Assembly (NCBI GenBank): GCA_002786025.1
Contig: NHNW01000007.1
Location: forward strand, 1,050,027-1,114,026
Source: Zasmidium citrigriseum
Lineage: Eukaryota > Ascomycota > Dothideomycetes > Mycosphaerellales > Mycosphaerellaceae
Direction: 5' to 3'
Length of the DNA: 64,000 nucleotides
Both the position numbers and the translations under genes were made by a program. The notes beneath the pieces are model-generated. The model ran no database searches. It was not told where the DNA came from and worked only from the letters and a program-made list of their open reading frames with translations. Shown here in pieces: positions 30,579-41,678 of the stretch (positions within the stretch are counted from its first letter, which is position 1; each line of letters opens with the position of its first letter).

Positions 30579-31781
30579 AGTAAAAGGGCTGTCGATGTTT
30601 CTGGAACCCGAAGGGGAGGACAGTGATTGAAGTTTGAGAGAAGCTGTGCTGGTCTACCAGCTACTCGGAAGAGTTCAAAGGTGGAGGCGATTAGATGGAC
30701 ATTAAATTCAAATTGTAGTAGTAAAGAAAACCAGAAAGGACAGTAAGAAGTGTTGCTCCAAAGCTCGTGGAGAAGAGGACCCACGAAATTGACTTACCAT
30801 ATACCAAGGCCCCGGATGGCCACTTGCACACCATAAGATTGCGGATACTTGTTGACGGGAGAGGCGGAAGTAGATACTTCGTCCATCGAACTCAACAGAA
30901 GGCTGGTATACGCGATTTGAGCAGGATGTCGGCCGCGCTGTAGGGATCAGTCCTCAAGAGCAGGTCGAAACCGGAGCGAGGGCGGAGGGAATCAGCCAAA
31001 CCGTGGCCTGTTCACCTCATATTATAAGGACTGAGTAGAGCTATGCAGACGCAGTGATAGTGGCGACGATGGTCGAGAGATTAAAGGCGGGCTGCAGTGT
31101 CGACAGCATATAGGTGCGGAGTTTCAGCAAAGACTCATGGCGACAGTCGGATTGGGCTTTGGAAGTCCTGAGGCATCAACTGGCTGATGAGGAATCGAAG
31201 GCTCGCGTGACCGTATACTCGCATCGATAGAAGACATCGATTAAGTTGAGAGCCTGGGATTGTGGCATGCGTGGAACCCATCTCATTACGTCTGATGTCA
31301 TGAGTCGTCCGTACCCGGTGCATTGGAAAATTTGCTTGTGAAACTTGACGTTGCAGCTGCGAGACATCGCGCATAACACCCATCAGGGACCGGATTCCAG
31401 TGTGTGCAGGATCCTTTGCGAGGAGTCTGGCCGAGTCAGCGACATGAAGAGTGGCGTATTGGGTTGATATTGGGCATCGACTATAGGCGCGAGTCAGCCC
31501 AGGTCATTCTCCTGTGCCTCCTGACGAGCTATAGCGACTCGCGTAGGGCTCCGTCTCCTGTCTCACCGGCGAGCCGTAATGCCAAGGCAAAGAGCCAACA
31601 AGTGGAAGATCTCTGCAGAAAGAGGGAAATGGATTGTGGTCGTGGTTGTCGAGACGGAGGTGGTGGTTTTGGCGAAGGAGCGCAGGATCCATCCGCAGAG
31701 ATCGATGCGGCGCGGGTGGCGTTCGTAGCTGGCCCGTGCTCTTGTGGTCGTCCATGTCATGCTCGATCCAGCTCCCTGACG
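30579..31781. other. Intergenic, about 1.2 kb
   Basis: Divergent promoter region between the minus-strand uncharacterised gene and the DUF1992 gene. The frame of the downstream gene is open from 31404, but that extension would bury the mitochondrial presequence. No repeat or RNA gene seen. Confidence 0.4.
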
Positions 31782-33464
31782 ATGCCCGCGACGCTCTGTA
31801 TGCCCGGTATCATCACTCCTGCCTCGCTGACGTGCGCTCGCTGCTCGCGAGTCCGCGCCCAAGCATCAAGCTTGCGCTTTGCTTTTCCCGCCGTCCGCCA
31901 TGCTTCGGACTCGCAATCGCCACCGAAACCCGCGGGCGATGGCGACGCTCCAGAGCCCCGGGATGATGAATCTGAAGGGGCCATGACCCGTCGATTGAAA
32001 GAGCTGAGTGAGCAGAGCTTGGAAAGCGGAGGGAGCGGTGCCCGGAAAGCCGTCGAAGAGGCCGGATTCAGCGAAGACTTGAAGAAGGAGCTCGAGAAGA
32101 AGATCGCAGATGCGAGTTTTCGCAGCGACAACGCCAGCGCTTTTGCTCAGGTCTCCATGCCCGCGAGCGCTGGTAAAGGCACGCGCGATATTGCGGCTGC
32201 ACAGCCTTGGATGGGCACGGAGAGTGTCGCAGATGCTTCACTTCGAATGCTCAACGATGCTCATAAACCTCTACGAGGGGTCTCAAAGGCTCCATCTATT
32301 CGGGGCCCGCCCTCCAAGGTTGACACTGGTCGACCAAAGAGTAAGCCCGGAACTGGTGCTCGCCTGGCCAACGCAAGGGATAGAACGTCGGCGTACATCA
32401 ATGAGCAGGAGGGCCTCTCCGACCAGGAGCGAGAAAACTTCCGTAAAGAGATGAAGGCTCGCTTCCAGCCAGGTGCTCGATCTGTGCCGGCAACAGTTCA
32501 AGGCTTGTCCTCGCTAGCGAACAAGAGAATTGAGGAAGCTATCGCCACTGGGAAATTCAAGAACCTGTCGGACAGGGGGAAGAAGCTAGAGCGTGATTAC
32601 AATGCTAACAGTCCCTTCATCGATACCACCGAATACTTTATGAACAAAATCATCAAGAAGCAAGACGTCAAAATTCCTTGGATTGAGAAGCAGCAAGAAG
32701 TGATATCGACAGCCAATACTTTCCGCCGCAGACTGAGAGCGGATTGGAAGCGGCACGTGTCCCGAACTATCGCAAGTCGAGGAGGTGGACTTGAAAGTCA
32801 GATGAAATTGGCGGAAGAGTACGCCTACGCAGAAACGCTCGAGAACCCGACCAAACAGCAACTGGAAACTATCAACACCGTGAACGATACAGGCCACATG
32901 TCACAAATTACAATCTCTGGTCAGTTGAAACCAGGACCTATTGATGACGCAACTCAAATAGAGGAAGAGATCAAAGTGATGGAGCAGACCTTCCACGATG
33001 ACGGGTCACTGAAACCGCCGGAACAGCAGGTCAAAGTCTCCACGCAACAACCTATTCTCACACAGGCGCCACCGCCCCAGCCACCGAGACGGCCAACCGT
33101 ATCGCCTTTCCGGGATCCACAATGGGAAGAGACGGAGCGCTCGTATCACAACCTTGCCATACAGCAATTGAACAACCTTACACGCTCTTACAATCTTATG
33201 GCTCCCGATCTTGCCAAGAAGCCTTACTTTGCCTTGGAACGGGAGTTACGGTCTTGCTTCGCTGATGTTGCGCCTGAAGTGGCCCATGCCATTCGCGAGA
33301 GAGCGCTTGCACCCAAGGTGAAAGGCATCGAAGTCATCGGTCATACACCGGGGTCTCTCCTGGACAGGTTTTCAACAGACAAAGCCAGCCAGGTCTACGA
33401 CGAACGAAAGCCGCAGTATGGGTTCAGGGAGCTGTGGAGAGATCTCTTCGCTCCCAAATCATGA
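31782..33464 (+). CDS. DnaJC28-type DUF1992 protein, probably mitochondrial
   Basis: Single exon, 560 residues from the ATG at 31782. The N-terminus (MPATLCMPGIITP ... SSLRFAFPAVRHAS) is rich in Arg, Ser and Ala without acids, like a mitochondrial presequence, and is the reason for this start. The conserved DUF1992 (DnaJ homologue subfamily C member 28) block lies at about 235-310: LANKRIEEAIATGKFKNLSDRGKKL, then PWIEKQQEVISTANTFRRRLRADWKRH. The family lacks a canonical J-domain in fungi; its function in mitochondria is poorly known. The C-terminal region (about 480-560) has NLTRSYNLMAPDLAKKPYFALERELRSCFADVAPEV, conserved-looking but unassigned. A proline-rich linker separates the two parts. 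Confidence 0.83.
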   Translation: MPATLCMPGIITPASLTCARCSRVRAQASSLRFAFPAVRHASDSQSPPKPAGDGDAPEPRDDESEGAMTRRLKELSEQSLESGGSGARKAVEEAGFSEDLKKELEKKIADASFRSDNASAFAQVSMPASAGKGTRDIAAAQPWMGTESVADASLRMLNDAHKPLRGVSKAPSIRGPPSKVDTGRPKSKPGTGARLANARDRTSAYINEQEGLSDQERENFRKEMKARFQPGARSVPATVQGLSSLANKRIEEAIATGKFKNLSDRGKKLERDYNANSPFIDTTEYFMNKIIKKQDVKIPWIEKQQEVISTANTFRRRLRADWKRHVSRTIASRGGGLESQMKLAEEYAYAETLENPTKQQLETINTVNDTGHMSQITISGQLKPGPIDDATQIEEEIKVMEQTFHDDGSLKPPEQQVKVSTQQPILTQAPPPQPPRRPTVSPFRDPQWEETERSYHNLAIQQLNNLTRSYNLMAPDLAKKPYFALERELRSCFADVAPEVAHAIRERALAPKVKGIEVIGHTPGSLLDRFSTDKASQVYDERKPQYGFRELWRDLFAPKS

Positions 33465-34030
33465 CCGCGCGTTGCTCACGACAACATGTATATGAGGAAT
33501 GAAAGTAGATTGATACAGAATATCAGGGAAGACATGCTCGTCCACACCCCGAGGAGATTGAATGAACTGCCGAATGTCATCCACTACTTTCGTGCTGGAT
33601 ATGGAAAGGGTGCAACTGCTCCATTCAGCTGACAGCCATCCATGTGGACCCGCTCGTTCCATGGCACTGCGCAGTGAGACGGGGCGGCTCATGATCTCCA
33701 GGCCTTCCGGAAGGGTATCAGAAGCAGCCACAGACAGCTAAGCAGCTCTGGTTGCAGGGCTTGGCGAGTTCTTGTGCAGATCATTGGATCAAGAAGATTC
33801 TGCGACGGCCACAATGACCGCACTGCCGTGAGTCTCGCCGCTCTTCTAGAAAGCAAGGCCGCATGAATGACCATGGAATGCCTTCTCTCGTGGTGTTCCG
33901 TTCCTGACACCTGCTGTATCTTGACTAGCGCGATCTCGGTAGCAATCCTGCATATACGCGACATGCGAGATGGCAGATCGTACATTTGTTCAGGAAGTGT
34001 CTCCGGTGTTGCGAGGCTCACACATTGAAG
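33459..34030 (-). other. Possible gene fragment (two exon-like pieces)
   Basis: Minus-strand 33459-33743 reads LSVAASDTLPEGLEIMSRPVSLRS and continues for about 95 residues to a stop with reasonable codon use; its left edge coincides with a splice acceptor (CTGCTTAG). Upstream, about 34030-33920, a second coding-like piece ends in IALVKIQQ at a possible GTGTCA donor. No in-frame ATG was found for the first piece and no family is recognised. It could be a degenerate gene overlapping the 3' end of the DUF1992 gene, or chance. Confidence 0.25.
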
Positions 34031-34872
34031 TTTCAATCAAATCGAATCTTTCCGTCGCTTCCACTATTCGCAGATTTGCGCTAACAGTCCTGGCGGAATT
34101 CAGCTTTAGCCCTTGGTTCACCTTGTAGAAATGGAAGACCAATGTTCAATAGTGGAGTATTGTCGAGAACCAGATGATGATTAGAACTTTCAATTAGTAG
34201 ATGCTTTGGATCGGCTTCCAGAAGGCCGTTGCCAGCGATATTAATCTATTTAGCACGTGCAGTGCGGCCAGCCAGCTTGCAGCCGCAGTTCCGCCGATAC
34301 GTTGCGGAACTGAGGCAACCCTAACTTCGTCTGTGCAGTGTTCTCCTCCACCAACCTCCAATTCCCTTTTGGGCTGCAGCGACGACGGCACCCTGATGAA
34401 TTCAGTCCGCATCCCTGGCCGCGTGAACGAGCGCGTACCGCTGCAAGAAGGCGCCAAGGACTCTTTCTGTCACCTCAGAGCTGCTGCCCCAGGATGATGC
34501 TACCCCTGGCCTTGCTCCAGTCGCCCTGGTTCCATCCGCTTGACCGCACCTGAAAGCATGGGAGACGTCCAGCATTGCTCCCCATTGAGTTTCGACGTCC
34601 GCTCCGACCAGCTCGGATAGCGATCCGAATGTCAACTCCTACCGCAAGGCGTGGAGTCGCGGAGGGGGAACAGAACCGGCCTGTCTTTGCTGCCCATGGT
34701 TGCCACCACCCCCAGAGGTGACATCCGGCTTTGCCAACCACAGAAACACCGACACGCGGCAAATTCCATGTGTGGCGGTCTCCAATGCGCCGTACCTGCG
34801 GCGTCTCTTTCATATTACAAATATTGCTGGTCGATGTGCCGCAACCGAAGAGAAAGATAGCGAATCCCCGAG
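33465..34872. other. Gene-poor stretch, about 1.4 kb
   Basis: Apart from the possible fragment at 33459-34030, no supported gene. Frames at 34201-34912 on both strands look random. Confidence 0.35.
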
Positions 34873-35548
34873 TTATCTGTACACACACCACTGGTTTCGG
34901 ACCGGATCCCAATAATGGCTTGCCCGGTGGGAGCTGGAGCTGCTGGGTGCATCTGCAGATGGATTAGACTCCATACGGAAGGGCCCATGTCCATCCAGCA
35001 ACTTACATGTACCTGGGCGGTGATGCGAAGACGAATGCCCGCCGAATGAAGACGTGCTGGGGCGAGCTGCAGCCCGCTCCGGACTTGGAGAGACGATCCT
35101 GCGATTTCTGTTGCGACTATCGCGGTAGCGAAAGACGTGCCAGAGCATCCATCGGATCACCCAATTCTCCTCCTCCACTCGGTCTGTGTCGCGGCCGAGG
35201 TCGTAGACCACCCTTGTTTCTGGACGTGCCATACGGTATATCCGAAGAATCTCGCGATGCGTCACCGTTTCGCTGATTTGGGCGTTGCTGTAGGGAGGTT
35301 CGACGGAGGAGTTTCTGAGCGATGGAACCAATACATCTTGGCTTTCGGTCATTCGTCTTCGTCCTTCCACGGCTTCCTCCTGCACAATGGTGAGATTGAT
35401 GGTCGATATTGGGAGGTTCTCGTTGCTCACTCACTTTCATCATTGCGTATACGCGGCGGTGATATTCATTGTGTTCGTCGAGACCAAGTCGTTCAAAGAA
35501 GCGAGCTTTGGACTCGGATTGAGCCAAAGCAGGTCTGGGCGGAACCAT
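34873..35548 (-). CDS. Uncharacterised two-exon protein
   Basis: Exons 35548-35435 and 35379-34873 on the minus strand, joined across a 55-nt intron (GTGAGT donor, GTGCAG acceptor); 206 residues. The start MVPPRPALAQSESKARFFERLGLDEHNEYHRRVYAMMK has a clear helix; after the junction come EEAVEGRRRMTESQDVLVPSL and HREILRIYRMARPETRVVYDLGRDTDRVEEENWVIRWMLWHVFRYRDSRNRNRR, an amphipathic Arg-rich block. The C-terminal ~70 residues are Ser/His-rich and disordered. I do not recognise the family; splice consensus and in-frame joining are the main support that it is real. Confidence 0.55.
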
Positions 35549-38206
35549 AGGTAACGACAGGTGCAGGCCAGAAAACGCCGAAAGAGATGCTCCGCCGAAC
35601 TTTTTAGAAAAGACAGGTGAGGTAAGTGGGCAAAAAAGAGTCTGAGTGCGGTGCAGCCTTATCAACAGATCAACAGAGGAGGATGGGGAAGGGTCTCCGT
35701 GTTGAAGCCCAATTCCAGCTATTCCAGTAAATTGCAAGCCTGGAGCGAGGGGACTTACTTATTTAGCAAAATACTGCCCCCAGCAAAGCACCCTTGCAAC
35801 GAGAGTGGAACAGGAGTCATGCGGTATAGAACCTAGCGTATGGCCTGCATCCGCGTTGCAGACATGCTTCTGGGACTTGGGCTGACGCATGGCTGCATCC
35901 CCTCGTCTGCAGGCCGGGCATGCAAAGTCAACTTCACTCGCAGCCCGCTGGCCGCGTTGGACAAGACCAGGCCGAAAAGGACCAATGCGACGCGCCAACG
36001 GCCTCACTGGCGAGCCGAACCTTTTGGCCCACACCAAACCAACCCACCGCACCTGGCGATGAGCATGTGCCTGATGATGAGCCTGTGCGGGCGCAGGCGG
36101 TCTGCCCGGTGGCCCTCGATCCATCCATCCACACCTGTTCCCCATCCACCCATCCCACGCAGCATGCTTTGCCCTTCAATTACGCCCAACACGCAAAGGG
36201 CCTTGGTTGGCAGGTTTCTAAAGATGGGCCCTGACGCATGAACCCGGGCGCGGTTCGCCGGCGTGCGGTGCGAAACGTCGCATTCATCATAGCGGCCTTT
36301 ATTAACTCTACTGAATAATGTCAAATGACAGCTGCGCTCGCCAGGGCCCAGGCGGTGTTCGAGACGACACCAACCCGGAGCATGCGCGCGCAGCAGCCCC
36401 TTGCACACGACGGCCAGCGCTAGTGGTCTGCAGGAGCATCGAGCGCACAGGACAGTCGGTAAGTTTACCACGATTCGACTACGTCCTAGTTAGAAGCAGC
36501 ATACAGCTGCCCACTGCTTGCCGCATTCGACAGGGCGGCACTGCTCCCCATCATTATACGGTATTTCCACGTCGCCTGGGTGCAACACACGGGCGCGGGA
36601 TGGGGTCCTTCGCATCGAGGGGCCCTCTGATGCGGCGCCAACACGCCCGGCACGACTCAGGCAGTGTTGCCCACAGCGATTGACGGGGCTGGGCAGTGGT
36701 GTTGGGCGTTGTCGCCCGGCTAGGACTAACGCTGCCTCTGCCGGCTCGACTGCCTGCATGCTCCCGTCTCGCAGACAGCGTGCAGGCAGCCTCCTCTCGG
36801 CTGCTAGAGCCGCGACAACCAGCCAAAGTCAACCATGTTTCACGCTGACTCCGGCTCTGCCGCGCCCATGACTCCCCGGCAGTGTGAAGATTGCGGGTCG
36901 ACGGTGGTCGGGGAGCGCACGAATCTTCGACGCCGGCAGCTGTATGGATCATCATGGTTGGCGCCAAAGCGTCCGGGTATGAAGAAAGGAAGCCTGCCAG
37001 CCCTGAGGACAAGTGGTAGCCGTGTGCGTCTCGAAACGGCGGCGACGGTGGCCCCCACGACCAGGCGCTCGATCGCAGCGGGCATCGCCCATGCAAGCAG
37101 CAGTACGACGTCCCATGCCTGAGGGTCGGGATGGTAGCACCAACACCAGCAGCATAGCACGCCCACCGCCAGCTCGAATGGGACGCTGCTAACGCCGGCG
37201 AGCAGAGCATCGGGTCGCTGCAGTGCTTCTTCCAGCGAGCGAGCGAGCATTGCGAAACGCCATCACGGCGGTGGGTGGTCGGTGCGAACCTTGATTTGTG
37301 GGGCTTGTGTTGTCACCCGCGACAACAACCACTCCACGCCTGGCAATGTGGACGACCACCAGCTGCCTCCTCTCTATCCCACGTGCGAACCACTGCGCCT
37401 GCGTGCCACCGCAGACGGCCAGGGACGCACATATCGCTCGAAGCGTGCAAAACTGGCGAGTTCTCCGCGCCAGTATGGAGACCGCTCGTCTGATGGAGTC
37501 TTGTCCGCGGCGGGAACCTGGCCTGCAAAATTGGACTGGACAATTATTCCAACACTGCTGCAAGCATACCGATGGTGTGGCTCCGTCCGGCTATATTGCA
37601 CTCGACCGGGAGACACGAGCCGGCACCGCATCTGTCTATGCGCGCGAGTCAGCGGCCTACAGTAGCTGTGGGATCCTGCCACAAGTAAGATGACGTGGGT
37701 AGGATCAGTCAAAACTTCTGGAGAAGAAGGTCTTCCAAGGCTGCGACTGTTCTTGGGCCTTGCCATGCATTCAGACGCGGCGCTGTGTCCGCGCTCAGGC
37801 AAATCCGGCGAGTCTTCCCAAGAACACCTTCACACAAATGACCCTCCAGAAACCTGGGGCCTCCTGTCCGTGCGGCGCCAGTCGGACAACGAAAAAAGCA
37901 CGAAACACGCAACACCAAGCTACCGTACCCGGCTGCTCGACATCGCAAACACATCGCGCACTCCGCTCACCGAATGCAACGACGTCTATTCAAGCAGCTT
38001 CACCCTGCGTCGACCCTGGCATCGCCGCAGCCGAGCCCGTGGGACATGCGGCCAGCTGCCGGTCACACTCGAGCGTCGTCGTCCGTTGAGCCCCGTTCGT
38101 CCTGTACCCATTGGCTGTTTGGGTAATACCGTCGCCCTGGCAGACCTCAGCAACAACTGGCGATGAGTGTGGTGTCGGCTTTCACCGACGAAGATCTTCA
38201 TTGCAA
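35549..38206. other. GC-rich gene desert left of the PiggyBac element
   Basis: About 2.7 kb in which every frame on both strands carries medium-length open frames because stop codons are rare in GC-rich DNA. None has domain character, and neighbouring frames contradict each other. CA and TG dinucleotides are common, so the stretch is not RIP-mutated. No tandem repeat or RNA gene recognised. Confidence 0.4.
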
Positions 38207-38231
38207 CCATCCCACGGACGGTCAGGTGGTC
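38207..38231 (+). repeat. Left terminal inverted repeat of PiggyBac element
   Basis: 25 bp starting CCATCCCACGGACGG and ending CAGGTGGTC; identical to the reverse complement of 40175-40199. The last 12 bases (CGTCAGGTGGTC, allowing for the first C/G) are repeated directly at 38232-38243, so the left end has an extra partial copy that the right end lacks. Confidence 0.85.
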
Positions 38232-38313
38232 CGTCAGGTGGTCTTCTTAATATAGACTCTCGCTTATATAACCAATCAGATAGTCAGGTTTGGTGAGTGA
38301 GTGACTTCAAAGG

Positions 38314-40062
38314 CTATATGCTTCCTCTCTCTATTATCTTCAGATGGTCTTTCCAGCACTGTTCTTTGCCTTGACACAATGCCACTTTGCATGTGAGGCA
38401 TCCATAACTTGGCCTTGGTGTCTCAGTCCTTCGTATATTCCCCCTGCTTGTAGATAACTCAGAAAGTGGCTTCCTTTTGGACCTCTCCTTTGCAGTCTCC
38501 TTTCTTGCAAGACAAGCCACACAACGTTGTTTCTTGGGCAGTTTTCCATGCTTGTGAATCTTTGCTAACTTGTCCACCCTCTTGTGCATTGGGCCCAGGT
38601 TTCTGTGTCTTGTCTAGGCTGTAATCTCACCCCTTGTAAAGAGTTGTTTGACAAGGTGCTCTCTAAAATGCTTTTGAGTCTTGTATGCGAAGTGCAATGG
38701 CCAGTCCTTGTCGTGGATATCTCTCAGGTTTGCCATAAGCTTATAGCAGTTAACAAGAATGATGTCCAAGAGGTAGTAGAAGTGTGGCAGCCAGTTTCTG
38801 AGGTGGGTCTTGTATGTGGTGTTATAGGATCTGTTTTGATCAGCCAAATCAACACCCCCCATTGCCTTTTGATATGCAGAGGCAATGCCATTGCTCTCAA
38901 CAAGTCTGGCCTTGATTCCTTGATCATAGATTGCTCTACAGATCTTGGCATCTGTGACTGAAGTTCCAGGCTTGATCTTTTCCTTCACAACCTTCTCATA
39001 GCCACCAAACTGTGTTGTGAACATTGTGACTACTCCCCTATCTTGGAAAGCAATCTGAAGAACCCCATCATTAAGATACTCAAGCCAGGTATCTCCCCAT
39101 TGTACACCATCTTTGATTTTCTAAGCCTCTGTCTTGTGCTTGATTTCTCTGAGTGATTTGGCTAGTCCAGTACCATTCTTATTATTCACAGTTCCAGTGG
39201 CTGCAATGCCCATATCTCTGAGTATCTTGTACAACTTCTTATACCCCCAGTAGTTGTCAAGAAAGACTGAGAATGGCTTGTCTGTGGATGGGCCCAATCT
39301 TGAGAGCAACTCAGGCACAACAGCTTGAGTTTGAGACAAGCCAAGCCTCTTCCACTTTGGATCCAGTCCTTGTGGGCCTTCCTTTGTGTGAGCCAGTAGT
39401 TGCAAGATATATCCAGCTTCCCCAACAGCCCAATATTTGACACCCTCTTTGGCTGCTTTGGTCTTAATCCTTACTGTGTCTGTGTTTGTGGAGTGTCTTG
39501 AGAACTGCAAAGATTCATCCACTGCCACTGCAGAGCCATGCCTCCAAAGCTGAGGACAAATAGTATTCAAATGATCCAGTAATGGGCTTGTCTTGTGATG
39601 GGCACGAAGGCCACCCTTTGAGACCTCCTCAGGGGTGAAGAAATGGAAGAATCTCTGCAGTTGCTCAAACCTAGTAAGGCCCATAGCTTGCCTTACTTCT
39701 GCATAGATAGGGGACCAAGCCAGAGTCCAATGGGTTCGTATATCTTGCTCTTTGTGCAGTCCAAGGGTGATCTTTATGGCCAGAAAGCTGTACATCTCCC
39801 CAACAGTGGTATCTCTCCAAGTTCTTGGCTCCTCATAGTCATTTTGAAGCTCCTTAGCATCCTTGGCTTGGGCATTGGTAGCAGTAACTAGCTGCTGGAC
39901 TAGGCTCTTTGGAAACAAGAGGTCAAAGAGTTGAACTGGCTGGGCATTGTCTTGCAAATCTAGCTTGACTTTAGGTGGGTATCTCTCAACAACCAATGGC
40001 TGGAATTTCTTGAAAATTGATTCCTTTGCAAGGCACGCTGTACGGCTTTCCAGGGTATCCAT
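38314..40062 (-). pseudogene. PiggyBac transposase with two in-frame TAG codons
   Basis: One minus-strand frame of 583 codons from the ATG at 40062, broken only by TAG at 39121-39123 and 38614-38616. The DDE_Tnp_1_7 (PiggyBac) domain is complete: first Asp in VAVDESLQ, second in FSVFLDNYWGYKKLYKILRDMGI, third and fourth in GGVDLADQNRSYNTTYKTHLRNWLPHFYYLLDIILVNCYKL. After the second TAG come a Cys/His-rich tail (RCVACL, YGCLTCKVALCQGKEQCWKDH) as in the C-terminal zinc-binding domain that reads target DNA. Length is close to known PiggyBac transposases. Each TAG could arise from CAG by one CpA-to-TpA change. The first stop falls between the second and third catalytic Asp, so without readthrough the enzyme is dead. 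Confidence 0.85.
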
Positions 40063-40174
40063 TTTTGTGTGATTTGGTGCAGTGGGTGTTGAGTTATCGC
40101 GTTGTGAAGTGGATGTTGTGTTGGGTAAACAATGGTGATGTCACTAAAGTTATGTAGATCAAACTCTAAAATTT

Positions 40175-40199
40175 GACCACCTGACCGTCCGTGGGATGG
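40175..40199 (-). repeat. Right terminal inverted repeat of PiggyBac element
   Basis: 25 bp, GACCACCTGACCGTCC followed by GTGGGATGG; perfect inverted match to 38207-38231. It lies about 113 bp upstream of the transposase start codon at 40062. Confidence 0.85.
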
Positions 40200-41678
40200 A
40201 ACGGGGTGAGGTATTGCTCGCTACCGATCGTTCGGTATACCGATGTCGACCAAGTCGACGCTGGACCGACTAATAGCCGACTTCTTGTGCAACTGCATGA
40301 CGTGAGTTAGGTCGTTGAGCTCGCCAACGCGCACAACATCCGTTCGCCAGACGCACCTGTGGAAGTCGCCACCCCTTATCAATCCATCCATACGTTACTC
40401 AATCAACGACATCCCGGAATTGACAAGGTCTTGTGCGCCGAGTAGCCGTATGGCCACGCCATTTCTGCAGATGATTTCTCGTTCCCGAGGCTGTTCAACC
40501 TGGAAGCCGTACCGAATCCAGTCAAATGGTAGCACACCCTTTTATGGATCGACTGGCATGCCCGACGCTCGACGCACCCTGATCGCTGCCAGGTTCATTC
40601 CGAGAATGGAATCCTGTGCCCTTCGGAATGCCACCGATAGGATCGCTAGGTGATGGTCTAACCTCTTCGAGGCACGTTCTCGTCTTCAGTCGCACTTCAT
40701 CAGCTCGAGAATAGAAAGACGGCACATGTGAACGCCCGTGCGGCTCAACCATTTGTGCAGCGATGCTATAGGGCGCCTCACTCCTCGGTGTGCGCACAAT
40801 GTTGCATGTGTTGGTAATTTGCTTCGACATTGTGGTCACAAGCGGCTGAAAAGAGCAGGTGCGTCTGAGGCAAGTGCTCAGGGAGTTTCGTTGGAGTTAC
40901 GACTCACTGCCTACACAGCCTGGGATGACCTTGGTCAAGATCGTACTTCTTCCGCCGAGAAGCCCACAATGCATTCGAAATTCATCAGCTGCGGGGCCCT
41001 GACCCGACAACAAAAGTAATTGGTGTTCGCCGCCAATATCCCATCCTTGAGCATCGGAAGACAGCGCGATTGATCCCTGGCCCTTCATCGACGATGGTGG
41101 TCAACAATTTCGACCTCGGCGCCTACTGCTCTTGATAATTTTACGAAGCCACAACGACACGCACATCATTCTGCCGTCACAGAGGTCTCGCCTTTCGCGT
41201 GATAGAGAGCTAATGCGTGTTTCACTCAAGCTGGACTTGTCTAGCGAGGCAAATGGCAACGTCAGGTCTTGCGCTCTTCACAAAAGAACATCCCATCCAA
41301 CCCCACGGAGCCGGTACAGTGGAAGCGAGGTCGACAACCGACACCACCATCCAAACAGAGCGGTGAGCATTTGCGGCGGCTGTCGAGGTTTTGGAAAATG
41401 CGAACCTTCCTTCCCTGGGCTTCGCCAGCTAGCCCCTTCCTCCGAGCGGCCATCTCAGCGATTGCGACTGCTACGCTTACACCAGTCACAATCGTCACTT
41501 CCGCCGTCATGAGCAAACAAGCGGTAGGACGACGCAGCGGAACAGGTATCGACTTCCTCCTCTCCTCTGTGCAGCGTCCACCTCCCTCTCGTACTTTTCC
41601 TATATCCATCCTCACCACACCATTTACACCCACTTCAGAACTTCACACCAACATGCACAATTTCGCATCTTCGTAGCA
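40200..41678. other. Gene-poor stretch, about 1.5 kb
   Basis: Between the PiggyBac right end and the disordered frame. Unmutated composition; open frames at 40315-41676 have no domain character. Nothing supported. Confidence 0.4.

Larger units (their letters stand above)
38207..40199 (-). mobile_element. PiggyBac-type DNA transposon
   Basis: About 2.0 kb bounded by perfect 25-bp inverted repeats (38207-38231 and 40175-40199), enclosing one minus-strand transposase frame. A TTAA target duplication, usual for PiggyBac, is not present next to the repeats: the left flank ends TTGCAA and the right begins AACGGG. CA and TG are at normal levels, so the copy has not been through the heavy RIP that struck the neighbouring elements. 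It separates two gene-poor stretches. Confidence 0.85.

Noticed and set aside
34098..34140. Possible fourth copy of the dispersed repeat (CCCTTGGTTCACC ... ATGGAAGACC)
   Set aside because: Similarity is short and gapped; without an alignment score it is not distinguishable from chance.
36554..37210. 218-codon minus-strand frame in the GC-rich desert
   Set aside because: Repetitive Ser/Arg/Ala composition, several competing frames, no recognisable motif.
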